A stretch of DNA of 64,000 nucleotides, taken from contig NZ_CP035319.1 in NCBI RefSeq assembly GCF_004328705.1, positions 124,001 to 188,000 of the forward strand, written 5' to 3'. Positions 55,364-64,000 of the stretch are shown here, piece by piece. Numbering within the stretch: the first letter of the stretch is position 1; the number at the start of each line of letters is the position of its first letter. This stretch comes from Rhodococcus sp. ABRD24. Lineage in GTDB: Bacteria > Actinomycetota > Actinomycetes > Mycobacteriales > Mycobacteriaceae. The notes beneath the pieces were generated by a model, which was not told the DNA's origin, did no database searches, and saw only the letters and a list, made by a program, of their open reading frames with translations. The position numbers and the translations under genes were made by a program.

Positions 55364-57559
55364 ATGACTGAACGCGTGCAGGTCGGTGGTCTTCAGGTCG
55401 CCAAGGTTCTTTACGACTTCGTGAACGATGAGGCGCTTCCCGGCACCGGCGTGAGCGCTGACGCATTCTGGGAAGGCGCCGGTAAGGTCTTCGCCGATTT
55501 GGCGCCGAAGAACAAGGCACTGCTGGCCAAGCGTGACGATCTGCAGGAGCAGATCGATGCCTGGCACCGTGATCGCGCGGGCAAGCCGCTCGACGCCGCC
55601 GAGTACAAGGCGTTCCTCCAGGACATCGGGTACCTGCTGCCCGAGCCGGCGCCGTTCGAGGTCGCTACCCGCAACGTCGACGCCGAGATCGCCACGACCG
55701 CCGGCCCGCAGCTCGTCGTCCCGGTGCTCAACGCACGGTTCGCGCTCAACGCGTCCAATGCCCGCTGGGGGTCGCTGTACGACGCCCTCTACGGTACGGA
55801 CGCGATCTCCGAGGAGGGTGGCGCCGAGAAGGCGCCCGGAGGAAAGCCCGGCTACAACAAGGTTCGCGGCGACAAGGTCATCGCCTGGGCCCGTGGCTTC
55901 CTCGACACCGCGGCTCCGCTGGCCAAGGGCTCACACGTTGACGCCACGCGCTACTGGATCGACGGCACCGACCTGAGGATCGAGCTCGGCCACGAGGTCG
56001 TCACCACGCTGGAGCAGCCGGAGAAGTTCGTCGGCTACCTGGGAGAGAAAGACGCCCCGACGTCGGTGCTGCTACGCAACAACGGGCTGCACGCAGAGAT
56101 TCAGATCGACGCCGACTCCCCCATCGGCCAGACCGATGCCGCGGGCGTCAAGGACGTCGTGCTGGAGTCCGCCATCACGACGATCATGGACTTCGAGGAC
56201 TCGGTGGCCGCGGTCGACGCGGACGACAAGGTCGTCGGCTACCGAAACTGGCTGGGCCTCAACCGCGGCGATCTGTCCGAGTCGTTCGACAAGGGCGGCA
56301 AGACGGTCACCCGCACACTGAACGGCGACCGCACCTACACCGCACCGGACGGCAGTGAGTTGGCTCTGCACGGCCGTTCGTTGCTGTTCGTGCGTAACGT
56401 CGGTCACCTCATGACCAACCCGGCCGTCCTCGACGCCGACGGCAACGAGCTGCCCGAGGGCATTCTCGACGCCCTGATCACCAGCGCGTGCGCGGTCCAC
56501 GGCCTGAGCATCGACGACGATCACGGCCCGCTGAACAATTCGCGCACCGGCTCGATCTACATCGTCAAGCCCAAGCAGCACGGTCCCGAGGAGGTCGCGT
56601 TCACGACCGAACTGTTCGGCCGTGTCGAGGAGGTCCTGGGTCTGCCCGCGAACACCCTCAAGGTCGGCATCATGGACGAGGAGCGGCGCACCACCGTCAA
56701 CCTCGCGGCCTGCATCAAGGAAGCGGATGAGCGGGTGGTGTTCATCAACACCGGCTTCCTCGACCGCACCGGCGACGAGATCCACACCTCGATGGAGGCC
56801 GGCGCGATGGTGCGCAAGGCCGACATGAAGAAGCAGACGTGGATCGCCGCATACGAGGACTGGAATGTCGACACAGGTCTCGCGACGGGTCTGCAGGGCA
56901 AGGCGCAGATCGGTAAGGGCATGTGGGCGATGACCGATCTGATGGCGGACATGCTCGAGCAGAAGATCGGTCACCCGAAGGCCGGCGCCAACACCGCATG
57001 GGTGCCCTCACCCACCGGCGCGACGCTGCACGCAACGCACTACCACCAGGTGGACGTGTTCGCGGTACAAAACGCGCTCAAGGGCAAGCCCCGCGCGACG
57101 CTCGACGAGATCCTCACGATCCCGCTCGCGCCCAGCACCGACTGGTCGGACGCCGAGAAGCAGCAGGAGCTTGACAACAACTGCCAGTCGATCCTCGGCT
57201 ACGTCGTCCGCTGGATCGACGCAGGTGTCGGCTGCTCCAAGGTGCCCGACATCCATGACGTCGCGCTCATGGAGGACCGGGCGACGCTACGCATCTCGAG
57301 CCAGCTGCTGGCGAACTGGCTCCGCCACGGCATCGTCACCGAGGCAGACGTCGTTGCGAGCCTCGAGCGGATGGCTCCCGTCGTGGATCGACAGAACGCT
57401 GGTGACATCACATACCGGAACATGGCACCGAACTTCGATTCCTGCATCGCCTTCCAGGCGGCGAAGGAGCTGATCCTCGAGGGCGGCAAGCAGCCGAGTG
57501 GCTACACCGAGCCGATCCTGCACCGCCGTCGTCGCGAGTACAAGGCTGCCAACGCCTGA
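55364..57559 (+). CDS. glcB: Malate synthase G
   Basis: 731 residues, full length for the monomeric G isoform. It condenses glyoxylate with acetyl-CoA to malate in the glyoxylate cycle. Typical segments: [56 protein letters not shown] and METGAM-like [14 protein letters not shown]. Orthologue of Rv1837c, closing the block syntenic with M. tuberculosis. ATG 55364 lies 10 bp after GTGAGG. Confidence 0.96.
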   Translation: MTERVQVGGLQVAKVLYDFVNDEALPGTGVSADAFWEGAGKVFADLAPKNKALLAKRDDLQEQIDAWHRDRAGKPLDAAEYKAFLQDIGYLLPEPAPFEVATRNVDAEIATTAGPQLVVPVLNARFALNASNARWGSLYDALYGTDAISEEGGAEKAPGGKPGYNKVRGDKVIAWARGFLDTAAPLAKGSHVDATRYWIDGTDLRIELGHEVVTTLEQPEKFVGYLGEKDAPTSVLLRNNGLHAEIQIDADSPIGQTDAAGVKDVVLESAITTIMDFEDSVAAVDADDKVVGYRNWLGLNRGDLSESFDKGGKTVTRTLNGDRTYTAPDGSELALHGRSLLFVRNVGHLMTNPAVLDADGNELPEGILDALITSACAVHGLSIDDDHGPLNNSRTGSIYIVKPKQHGPEEVAFTTELFGRVEEVLGLPANTLKVGIMDEERRTTVNLAACIKEADERVVFINTGFLDRTGDEIHTSMEAGAMVRKADMKKQTWIAAYEDWNVDTGLATGLQGKAQIGKGMWAMTDLMADMLEQKIGHPKAGANTAWVPSPTGATLHATHYHQVDVFAVQNALKGKPRATLDEILTIPLAPSTDWSDAEKQQELDNNCQSILGYVVRWIDAGVGCSKVPDIHDVALMEDRATLRISSQLLANWLRHGIVTEADVVASLERMAPVVDRQNAGDITYRNMAPNFDSCIAFQAAKELILEGGKQPSGYTEPILHRRRREYKAANA

Positions 57560-57569
57560 TCGCGAACGT

Positions 57570-57621
57570 TTGACGGTCTCGGCCCCGACATCTGCAACGG
57601 TGTCGGGGCCGAGACCGTCAA
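57570..57621. terminator. Very strong hairpin after glcB
   Basis: Perfect 21-bp stem (arm begins TTGACGGTCTCGGCCCCGAC) with a 10-nt loop, 10 bp after the stop. No U-tract. Confidence 0.8.
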
Positions 57622-57704
57622 GGCGGCATAACGCGCAACTAGACTGCGTTCGTCAAGGCCGGCCGAAATCCGGTTCTTCAGCGTGAGGCAAGGCGGTTGA
57701 ACAC

Positions 57705-59468
57705 GTGGGGCAGCATCGCAGTGATCGGCACACCCGGAGCGTGAGCAAGGGTCCGGTGATCGCCCTGGTGACGGTCCTGCTGCTGGTACTCGCCGTCGTC
57801 GGCTGGTTCCAACTGCGGGACCGAACGAGCAACCAAGGTTCAGCCGCGGCTGAACTGTGCGTCGAGGGCGATGCGACACTCGAAGTGGCAGCCGCCCCCG
57901 ACCTCGCCCCTCAGATCCGTGACCTCGCCGCCCGCTACACCGCCACGAATCCGGTGGTACGCGACCACTGTGTGTCGGTATCGGTGACCGCGAGCGATTC
58001 GAATGCCGTCGCCGATGCACTCGTCGCAGCACCGGACGGCCCGTGGAACGAGACCCTGGGACCGGCGCCGGCGCTGTGGATCCCGGCGGGCAGCCAGTCG
58101 ATCAACCGTGTAGGCGCAAACGCTGGAGTCGTCGCCGGCCAGCCGAAACCTGTGGCGTCCAGCCCAGTGGTGCTCGCGGTACCACGCGAGTTGTCCCAAG
58201 CGCTCACCGCTGCGGGGACCGGATGGCAGAACGTGACCACCCTGCAAGCCGGCACAGACTCGTTGAACGGTCTCGGTCTCGACGGCTGGGGCAGTCTGAG
58301 GCTGGCCCTGCCCACCGGTTCGGGCTCAGCGGCCACCGGACTTGCCCTCGACGCCGTCGCTGCCGCCACAGCCGACGCCGGGGTCGGCCCCCTCGACGAG
58401 GCACAAGCGGCCTTGCCGAAGGTGACCGCCGCGATTGCCGCACTCGCGAACGGCACGAAGGTACTCGAGGGCGTCCCCCCGTCCACGACGGACGCTCTCG
58501 CGGCTCTCGCCGATCAGCCGGATCCGGCGAATGGGTCTTTCCATGCCGTACCCGCCACCGAACAGCAACTGTTCGCCGCCGGAGACAAGGCCTCCACGCT
58601 GGTCGCGTTCGCCCCCGCCGGCGCCACACCGGTCGCCGACCATCCCGCCGCGATCCTGGCGACTCCGTGGGTGGACGAGACCCACAGCCGGACGGCAGCG
58701 CAATTCGTGGACTTCCTGCGCCAGCCCGAGCAGGTGCAGACTCTGGTCGACGCCGGATTCCGCGTCGGCGAGAGGACCCCCGACGCAACCGACCGGACGC
58801 CGACACCAGCGCTGGGACAGGTGCTCGCCCCCGCGACCGGACCGGCAGCCGTGGGCCTCGCGCATACCTTCGCGAATCCTGCCGTTCCCCAGACCACGAC
58901 GATCCTGCTCGACGTGTCCGGTTCCATGGGCTACAGCGACGGTTCGGGCACCCGGTTGAGCAACACCGTCGCCGCCCTCACCGGACGGATCGCGCAGCTA
59001 CCGGATGCGTCCGACACGGGTCTGTGGGCATACAGTCGCGGGCTCGACGGCAACCGCCCATACCAGGTGAAGGTGCCGACCGGGCCACTGCCGGAGGCAA
59101 ACCGGCGCCAGCAGATCGAGACCGCGCTCGCTGGCTTACGCCCCGCAACCGCGACATCGACGTATGCATCGGTCATCGCCGCCCACGACAGCGCGGTGAA
59201 GGGCTACGTACCCGGACGGACCAACTCGGTTCTGCTGATCACCGACGGCCCCAACGATGACACATCGACAACCAGGCAACGGCTGACTGCCGCGCTCGCC
59301 GCGACCGACCCCAACCGCCCGGTCCGAGTCGACGTGATCTCGATCGGCGAGAACAGCGACCAGGCGACACTGCAGGCGATCGCCGAGCAGACAGGCGGGG
59401 CGCTCATCGCGATGCCGTCGGCCCAGGGCGCAGACCTCGAGCAGGCCCTCGGAAAGCTGCTGTCCTAG
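57705..59468 (+). CDS. Membrane-anchored VWA protein with substrate-binding-like domain
   Basis: 587 residues: one N-terminal TM (about 18-36, GPVIALVTVLLLVLAVVGWF), a periplasmic-binding-like extracytoplasmic region (about 48-390, APDLAPQIRDLAARYTATNP), and a C-terminal von Willebrand factor A domain (about 395-585) with MIDAS motif DVSGSMG and the later TDGPND. Likely outside the cell in metal-dependent protein contacts. GTG 57705 sets a short cytoplasmic tail. The metallophosphoesterase follows after 3 bp, so the two are probably one unit. Confidence 0.8.
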   Translation: MGQHRSDRHTRSVSKGPVIALVTVLLLVLAVVGWFQLRDRTSNQGSAAAELCVEGDATLEVAAAPDLAPQIRDLAARYTATNPVVRDHCVSVSVTASDSNAVADALVAAPDGPWNETLGPAPALWIPAGSQSINRVGANAGVVAGQPKPVASSPVVLAVPRELSQALTAAGTGWQNVTTLQAGTDSLNGLGLDGWGSLRLALPTGSGSAATGLALDAVAAATADAGVGPLDEAQAALPKVTAAIAALANGTKVLEGVPPSTTDALAALADQPDPANGSFHAVPATEQQLFAAGDKASTLVAFAPAGATPVADHPAAILATPWVDETHSRTAAQFVDFLRQPEQVQTLVDAGFRVGERTPDATDRTPTPALGQVLAPATGPAAVGLAHTFANPAVPQTTTILLDVSGSMGYSDGSGTRLSNTVAALTGRIAQLPDASDTGLWAYSRGLDGNRPYQVKVPTGPLPEANRRQQIETALAGLRPATATSTYASVIAAHDSAVKGYVPGRTNSVLLITDGPNDDTSTTRQRLTAALAATDPNRPVRVDVISIGENSDQATLQAIAEQTGGALIAMPSAQGADLEQALGKLLS

Positions 59469-59471
59469 AAG

Positions 59472-60626
59472 ATGACCCGCATTCTCGTCTTCGGCATCTT
59501 CCTGGCGCTCGTCACGTGGTTGCTACACCGCCGTCTGGTCCGCGCCACCGGCCTCTCCCGTCGAACGGCCCGCGCCGCCGATCTCGCCCTTGTCCTCCTG
59601 TGGGCGCTCGCGATGCTCGGCATCGGCACCGGCGAGGTCTTCCATCCGCGATGGACACGCATTCCGGGCTTCGTCGGCTGGGTTTGGTTGGCGGCCATGC
59701 TGTACCTGGTAGCCGGGCTGCTCGTGGTCTCGATCGGCTCGGGCATCGCGCGTGCGGCGGGCCGCCCCCGGCCGACCGATCCCTCACGGCGACGAGTCCT
59801 GCGCGGCGCCACCGCAGTTGTCACGTTAGCGGCGGTCGGCGCGGCCGCTTACGGTGTAGCGGAGGCGGCGAGACCACGCATTCAGCGAGTACGGGTGCCC
59901 CTCGATCGGTTGCCCAGCCCATTCGCCGGAACCCGGATCGCATTGGTCACCGACCTCCACGTCGGCCCGGCACGGGGCGTCGGGTTCACCCGCCAAGTCG
60001 TCGACCTCGTCAACGCGGAGAACCCCGAACTGATCCTGCTCGGCGGCGACCTGGTCGACGGCACCGTCGCGAAGGTGGGTCCGGATCTCGAACCGTTGCG
60101 CGACCTGCGCGCGCCTCTCGGAGTGTTCGGGGTGAGCGGAAACCACGAGTTCTACGCCGGCGACGGCGGACCCTGGCTCGATCTGTGGGACCAGCTCGGA
60201 ATCCACACACTGCGCAACGAACGTGTCGAGATCAGGCGCGGCGGCGCGGCCATCGACCTCGCCGGCATCCACGACCACAGCTCCCCTGTTCCTTTCGAAC
60301 CGGACCTACCCGCAGCACTTGCCGGCCGTGACCCTGAACGCTTCGTGCTGCTTCTCGCCCATCAGCCCAAGCAGGCGATCGAGGCGTCGGAGTTCGGTGT
60401 GGACCTGCAGTTGTCCGGGCATACGCACGGTGGTCAGATGTGGCCGCTGGGCTACCTGGTCCCACTGCAGCAGCCGTCGGTGACGGGCCTGGACCGAATC
60501 GGCAACACCGTTCTGTACACCAGCCGGGGCGTCGGCGCATGGGGCCCACCGGTCCGCGTCGGCGCACCGCCTGAGATCACGATCCTCGAACTCGCGAGTC
60601 GTGCCCCCACCTTCGATCGCCGCTGA
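59472..60626 (+). CDS. Membrane-anchored metallophosphoesterase (YkuE-like)
   Basis: 384 residues: three to four N-terminal TM helices (about 1-125), then a calcineurin-like phosphatase domain with the metal motifs TDLHVG, GGDLVDG, GNHEFY, an isolated HD-type HDHS region, LLAHQP and GHTHGGQMW. It probably acts on a lipid-linked or cell-surface phosphodiester. Starts 3 bp after the VWA gene. Confidence 0.88.
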   Translation: MTRILVFGIFLALVTWLLHRRLVRATGLSRRTARAADLALVLLWALAMLGIGTGEVFHPRWTRIPGFVGWVWLAAMLYLVAGLLVVSIGSGIARAAGRPRPTDPSRRRVLRGATAVVTLAAVGAAAYGVAEAARPRIQRVRVPLDRLPSPFAGTRIALVTDLHVGPARGVGFTRQVVDLVNAENPELILLGGDLVDGTVAKVGPDLEPLRDLRAPLGVFGVSGNHEFYAGDGGPWLDLWDQLGIHTLRNERVEIRRGGAAIDLAGIHDHSSPVPFEPDLPAALAGRDPERFVLLLAHQPKQAIEASEFGVDLQLSGHTHGGQMWPLGYLVPLQQPSVTGLDRIGNTVLYTSRGVGAWGPPVRVGAPPEITILELASRAPTFDRR

Positions 60627-60641
60627 GGTCACAAACGGCAG

Positions 60642-61070
60642 GTGGGCGCCCTCCCGGACGTAGCGAACCGGGGGCACGCCCTCGAGCGCGCCGAGTGGAT
60701 GTCCGACCGGCCCCTGACCGGACGAGTCGAACTCACCGGCGGACTCGTCGTCGATATCGACTGGTCCGACGATCCCGTCCCTGTCCGAGGTCGAGTCCAC
60801 CCCGCACCGCTTCTGGTCGAACTGGGACACGCCCTCGACCGAGGATCACTTCCAGGAGGTAGGCATGCTGGTCGACCTGGACCGCGAAGACGGGCGACTG
60901 TTCCTTGTCCGCTCCACGTATCCGACGACTGGATCAATGGCATCGCACCGCTCACGCACACCCTGCGGGTTCTGGTCGACCACACGCAGACCCGGATCGA
61001 CTTGGTTGCGATCTCGCCGCTCCCCCAGCGTTCTCCGGCGGTGTCGAGCTGCGTGTGGCTCGCTCCATAG
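60642..61070 (+). pseudogene. Probable frameshifted remnant of a small gene
   Basis: Coding-like sequence moves between frames: VELTGGLVVDIDWSDDP (one frame), then WSNWDTPSTEDHFQEV and LVDLDREDGRLFLVRSTYP (second frame, about 60800-60930), then SDDWINGIAPLTHTLRVLVD (first frame again). Third-position GC is high in each piece. No family recognised. Two frameshifts are the simplest explanation; sequencing error is possible. Confidence 0.4.
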
Positions 61071-61452
61071 CCACACCGGCGGCGTGCCCATGTGATGCAC
61101 GAGCGGGCACCACACTCCGGCGATAGCTCGCGTGGCCTTGTGAAGGACGCTCGGTGCGTATGCGATTCGAGTTGCCTCACGCTGCTGCCATGACAGCCTC
61201 GGGCCGGTTCCCCGAGCGGCCGGCCTATCGACGAAGTGCCGAAGCCAGATGAATCGACGGACACAACTCGAAACAGCGCAGTAACCACTGCACGTGAGCC
61301 ATTACGTGCACTCTCGGGAGGCTGCGAACGCGAGAAGGGCTTTGTCGTAGTCCATCGGGTCACATCCGAAGGGGTCTAGACGACTCACGGGCCCAACAAA
61401 CGTCGCTCTTCGCGAGGCCGTATGGCGGCGACCACCATCAGTGGACATACAT
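61071..61452. other. Gap without a recognisable gene
   Basis: About 380 bp before the ArsR operator; no family-like frame and no strong repeat seen. Confidence 0.45.
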
Positions 61453-61468
61453 GTAACCATTCAGTTAC
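61453..61468. promoter_or_regulatory. Putative ArsR-family operator
   Basis: GTAACcattcaGTTAC, a 5-6-5 inverted repeat ending 9 bp before the ArsR start codon; binding there would block the promoter or ribosome site. Confidence 0.5.
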
Positions 61469-61477
61469 CTTTTCGGC

Positions 61478-61843
61478 ATGGACGCGGTAGCAGGTGCGAT
61501 AGCCGATCCGGTGCGGCGCGAAATCCTGGAACTGCTGCGGCACTCCCGCCGCACCGCCGGTGACATTGCGTCGCACTTCTCCATCACCAGACCCGCGATC
61601 AGCAGGCATTTGCGCGTGCTGCGCGAAAGCGGACTGGTGCATGACGAGCTGGTGGGCAGACAGCGGTTCTACGTGCTCCACCCCGGAGAACTCGCTGAGC
61701 TCGCCACCTGGATTGCCCGCTTCGACACGTCCGCCGAATGGATGCAACGCCTCGACGCACTGGAAACCGAGGTTTACCGGACTCGCCGCGAACACCGCGC
61801 CGGTCCGACGGATCAGCAAACACAGAAGGAGCAAACGGCATGA
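61478..61843 (+). CDS. ArsR-family repressor
   Basis: 121 residues, winged helix: DPVRREILELLRHSRRTAGD, FSITRPAISRHLRVLRESGL, DELVGRQRFYVLHP. The Cys metal-binding box of ArsR/SmtB is absent, placing it with the SdpR-like group that partners SRPBCC proteins. Its last codons overlap the SRPBCC start (ATGA). Confidence 0.9.
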   Translation: MDAVAGAIADPVRREILELLRHSRRTAGDIASHFSITRPAISRHLRVLRESGLVHDELVGRQRFYVLHPGELAELATWIARFDTSAEWMQRLDALETEVYRTRREHRAGPTDQQTQKEQTA

Positions 61844-62346
61844 CCCCGACCCCACTCGGGCGACTGGTCGGCACCGACCTCGGTGCAGACCTGGTCCTGA
61901 CGAGGACCTACCGCGCACCGATCAAGGATGTCTGGGCGAGCCTCACCGAACCTCACCGGACCGCCCGTTGGTACGGCACCTGGGAAGGAGAAGCCGGACC
62001 GGACCGCATGATCAGGGTGCAGATGGCCTTCGAGGAGGGGCAGCCCTGGGCTGACATGCGTATCGATGCGTGCGAGCCGCCACACCGATTGCAGATCTCG
62101 GCTGTGGATGATGCAGGCTCCTGGGACCTTGAAGTACGTCTTTTCGAATCGTCCGGAACGACCGAACTCGTCTTCACCCAGCACCTCGCCGGCGCAAACG
62201 GGGTGGCCATGGTTCCACAGGTCGGCCCAGGATGGGAATACTACCTGGATATGTTCAGCACAGCCCAATCCGGTTCGCCACAACCGGATTTCAATGACTA
62301 CTACCCCTCGATGAAGCCGTACTACGAGGAGCTCACCGCAGAGTGA
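61840..62346 (+). CDS. SRPBCC (AHSA1-like) ligand-binding protein
   Basis: 168 residues. LTRTYRAPIKDVWASLTEPH and TARWYGTWEGEAGP are typical of START-like Activator of Hsp90 ATPase homologues; GWEYYLDMF lies near the end. Ligand unknown. GAAGGA is 10 nt upstream, and the start is coupled to the ArsR repressor, a common actinobacterial pair. Confidence 0.88.
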   Translation: MTPTPLGRLVGTDLGADLVLTRTYRAPIKDVWASLTEPHRTARWYGTWEGEAGPDRMIRVQMAFEEGQPWADMRIDACEPPHRLQISAVDDAGSWDLEVRLFESSGTTELVFTQHLAGANGVAMVPQVGPGWEYYLDMFSTAQSGSPQPDFNDYYPSMKPYYEELTAE

Positions 62347-62390
62347 TCCGTCGTCCGACACTGAGGTCAGCGTCGGCCAGCAACGGACAA

Positions 62391-62426
62391 CCACGCGCCA
62401 ACGCCGGAGGAGAGGTTGGCGCGTGG
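62391..62426. terminator. Terminator of the ArsR-SRPBCC operon
   Basis: Perfect 12-bp stem CCACGCGCCAAC / GTTGGCGCGTGG with a 12-nt loop, 44 bp after the stop. Confidence 0.7.
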
Positions 62427-62529
62427 TGGACTTCTCGGTGTCCACGATTTCCTGGGCATCGCTGGGAGGAGATCGAGCGCCGAGCGCCTCGTCAACCCCT
62501 GCACAGGGAGCGGACGACGGTCTGACAAC

Positions 62530-63204
62530 GCGAGAATCGAATCGCCGGAGCTTCAATAGCTCTCTCGCCGCGGCGACCTGTCCCGCTTGATCTGGACCAG
62601 GTCCCACCACCAGATCGACGATCGGCTGCTCAACTGCGGGGACGTCGTCCCTGTCCAGGGTTCGGTACCGCTTCTAGATACGGGAGCAGCCCTGCACTTC
62701 TCGGGCGAATCCTCACCGGATGGCGTGGTTCCCATGGCGGTTGATTCCGGATGAAACGCGAGGGTCTTGGCGACAACATCGGGCGAGAAACCAATCGCGA
62801 ATCCGCCTGTGCCTCCCGCGTAGCCGCGCCACTGACTCACCAGGTCCCCCTTCTCACACAGGCAGATCGCGAAGCACCTCAGGCCATAGGCCCACTCAAA
62901 CACCGAATCGCCGGCAAATGCGCGCCGCAGCTCAAAGAACAGGTCTGTCAGATCCTTCGAAAGATGCAGGGTCACGGCGAGCGCGAGCGAACACGTCATT
63001 GAATACCTCGGCCCCGAAGACCAAGTCGCGTGAATCGCTCATGTACCGGACATCCGACGCCCACAGCTGTATCGCCGACCGATACACCTTCGGATCAACC
63101 CGAACATCCCTCGACCACGGCGATGGAGCCACAATCCCCTGCAGCCCAAAGGCATCCGTAGTGGTACAGAAGATCTCGCTAGCGGTGTCGAAACCCTCAG
63201 CCAC
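62530..63204 (-). pseudogene. DUF2971-type gene broken by frameshifts
   Basis: The N-terminal part (from ATG 63204) reads SAIQLWASDVRYMSDSRDLV and GAEVFNDVFARAR. The family sequence then continues in another frame as KDLTDLFFELRRAFAG, CFAICLCEKGDLVSQWRGYA and GGFAIGFSPDV, and a third frame holds the usual tail IVDLVVGPGPDQAGQ and ARELLKLRRFDSRVV. About 80-100 residues expected between the middle and the tail seem lost. At least two frameshifts plus a deletion make this a pseudogene. DUF2971 proteins often accompany defence or mobile loci. Confidence 0.65.
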
Positions 63205-63407
63205 GCCGACCAGTCTCTCGCACCAGCCTGGCCATCAGGCACCCGAGTGAACTGGATCATCCGAGGTGTCGATACAGCGCACTTAGAGCACCTCGGCGAC
63301 GATTGTGTGGACAGACCGTCCCGCGACGCTGTTCTCGCGACGCGCCGCTGGAGCTATTGAAGCTCCGGTTCCTGACGGCAATCGGAGGCGGACTAAGCTA
63401 CTGGGCG

Positions 63408-64000
63408 ATGCCTGTCACTATGCCGCGCGATCTTCCCGCCAGGGCCATCCTGGAGGCGGAGCGAATCTTTGTCATGTCCGACGAGCGTGCTGGACATCAG
63501 GATATTCGCCCTATGCGGATCGCCATCTTGAATCTGATGCCGATGAAGGTCAGCACCGAGACGCAGCTGCTGCGGTTGCTCAGCAATACTCCTCTGCAGA
63601 TCGAGATCACCCTGCTGCACATGGCCAGCCATGTCTCGCGTAACACCTCTGTAGAGCATCTCGAATCGTTCTACTCGACTTTCGATGACGTGGCCCATAT
63701 GCACTTCGACGGCCTCATCATCACCGGGGCGCCGATCGAGAAACTCGACTTCGAGGACGTCGACTACTGGCCGGAGATGACCAAGATCCTTGACTGGTCC
63801 CGCAGCGCCGTGCAGTCGACTCTGCACGTCTGCTGGGGCGCCCAGGCGGCCCTCTACCACTACTACGGTGTGCGCAAACACGAGGTCTCACAGAAAATCT
63901 CCGGCGTCTTCTCCCATCGGATCACTGGTGCGCGGTCTCCGATCGTCACCGGGTTCGACGACGAGTTCCTAGCGCCGCACTCACGGCACACCGATGTCCA
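63408..64000 (+). CDS. metA: Homoserine O-succinyltransferase MetA, cut by the window edge
   Basis: At least 197 residues, open to the window end. The first committed step of methionine synthesis: acyl transfer from succinyl-CoA to homoserine. Numbering matches E. coli MetA exactly: acyl-CoA Lys47 in LNLMPMKVS, Glu111 in ITGAPIE, and nucleophile Cys142 in HVCWGAQA. Glu111 is the residue associated with succinyl rather than acetyl transfer in this family. Codon use is less GC-biased than upstream genes. The start is ATG 63408, with GGAGG about 20 bp before; ATG 63420 is possible. Most Actinobacteria use MetX instead. A small hairpin (GGAGC/GCTCC, 63349-63365) lies upstream. Confidence 0.88.
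   Translation, partial: MPVTMPRDLPARAILEAERIFVMSDERAGHQDIRPMRIAILNLMPMKVSTETQLLRLLSNTPLQIEITLLHMASHVSRNTSVEHLESFYSTFDDVAHMHFDGLIITGAPIEKLDFEDVDYWPEMTKILDWSRSAVQSTLHVCWGAQAALYHYYGVRKHEVSQKISGVFSHRITGARSPIVTGFDDEFLAPHSRHTDV

Noticed and set aside
63255..63407. Possible SAM riboswitch before metA
   Set aside because: Hairpins and a GGCAA stretch are present, but the conserved SAM-I/SAM-IV core and pseudoknot elements could not be found.

Overview
The window is high-GC actinobacterial DNA, most likely from Rhodococcus or a close relative in the Nocardiaceae. It encodes an Emb-type arabinosyltransferase, a DevR/DevS (DosR/DosS) hypoxia two-component system, a GuaB1-type enzyme, and a gene order matching the M. 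tuberculosis Rv1854c-Rv1837c block. GTG starts and ATGA/GTGA overlaps between genes are common. No tRNA, rRNA, CRISPR array or intact insertion sequence was seen.

1-18.4 kb is a compact dormancy/hypoxia island. From left to right it holds: the minus-strand operon of a group 3b-like [NiFe] hydrogenase (4Fe-4S beta subunit, cNMP-binding protein, FAD gamma subunit, small subunit, first codons of the large subunit); pfkB, a His-rich miniprotein and an Rv2004c-like kinase; devR translationally coupled to a P1B-type metal ATPase with a C-terminal hemerythrin domain; a tandem universal stress protein (USP); an Acg-type nitroreductase; a PEP synthase-like, CBS-BON and USP operon; and a devS, USP and hsp20 operon. 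Three 17-bp sites with the same layout (3276, 9050, 11290) resemble DosR boxes and lie in front of these units. The genes suggest anaerobic redox balancing, metal handling and stress survival under one regulator.

18.5-25 kb is accessory-looking. It has a ParD-like/zeta-type toxin-antitoxin pair behind a palindromic operator, a 1.1-kb gene-free stretch rich in palindromes, a TetR/methyltransferase divergon around a perfect 20-bp palindrome, a SigF-like sigma factor coupled to a 35-codon leader ORF and ending in a 26-bp tandem repeat, a Cys-rich metallothionein-like protein, and a lone tyrosine recombinase.

25-57.6 kb is mostly a conserved mycobacterial/rhodococcal block: ndh, thioesterase, blaI-M56 peptidase, gnd, guaB1, two CNNM/CorC proteins and glcB. 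Inserted into it are an arabinosyltransferase, a chagasin-like protease inhibitor, a TetR/reductase divergon, a second yidC, an esterase plus MprF-like aminoacyl-lipid synthase pair, two DEAD-box helicases, a DMT transporter and a domain-permuted lipoate-protein ligase.

57.7-64 kb carries a VWA lipoprotein-like gene, a metallophosphoesterase, an ArsR-SRPBCC pair, two frameshifted gene remnants (one of the DUF2971 type) and, running off the right edge, a MetA-type homoserine O-succinyltransferase.
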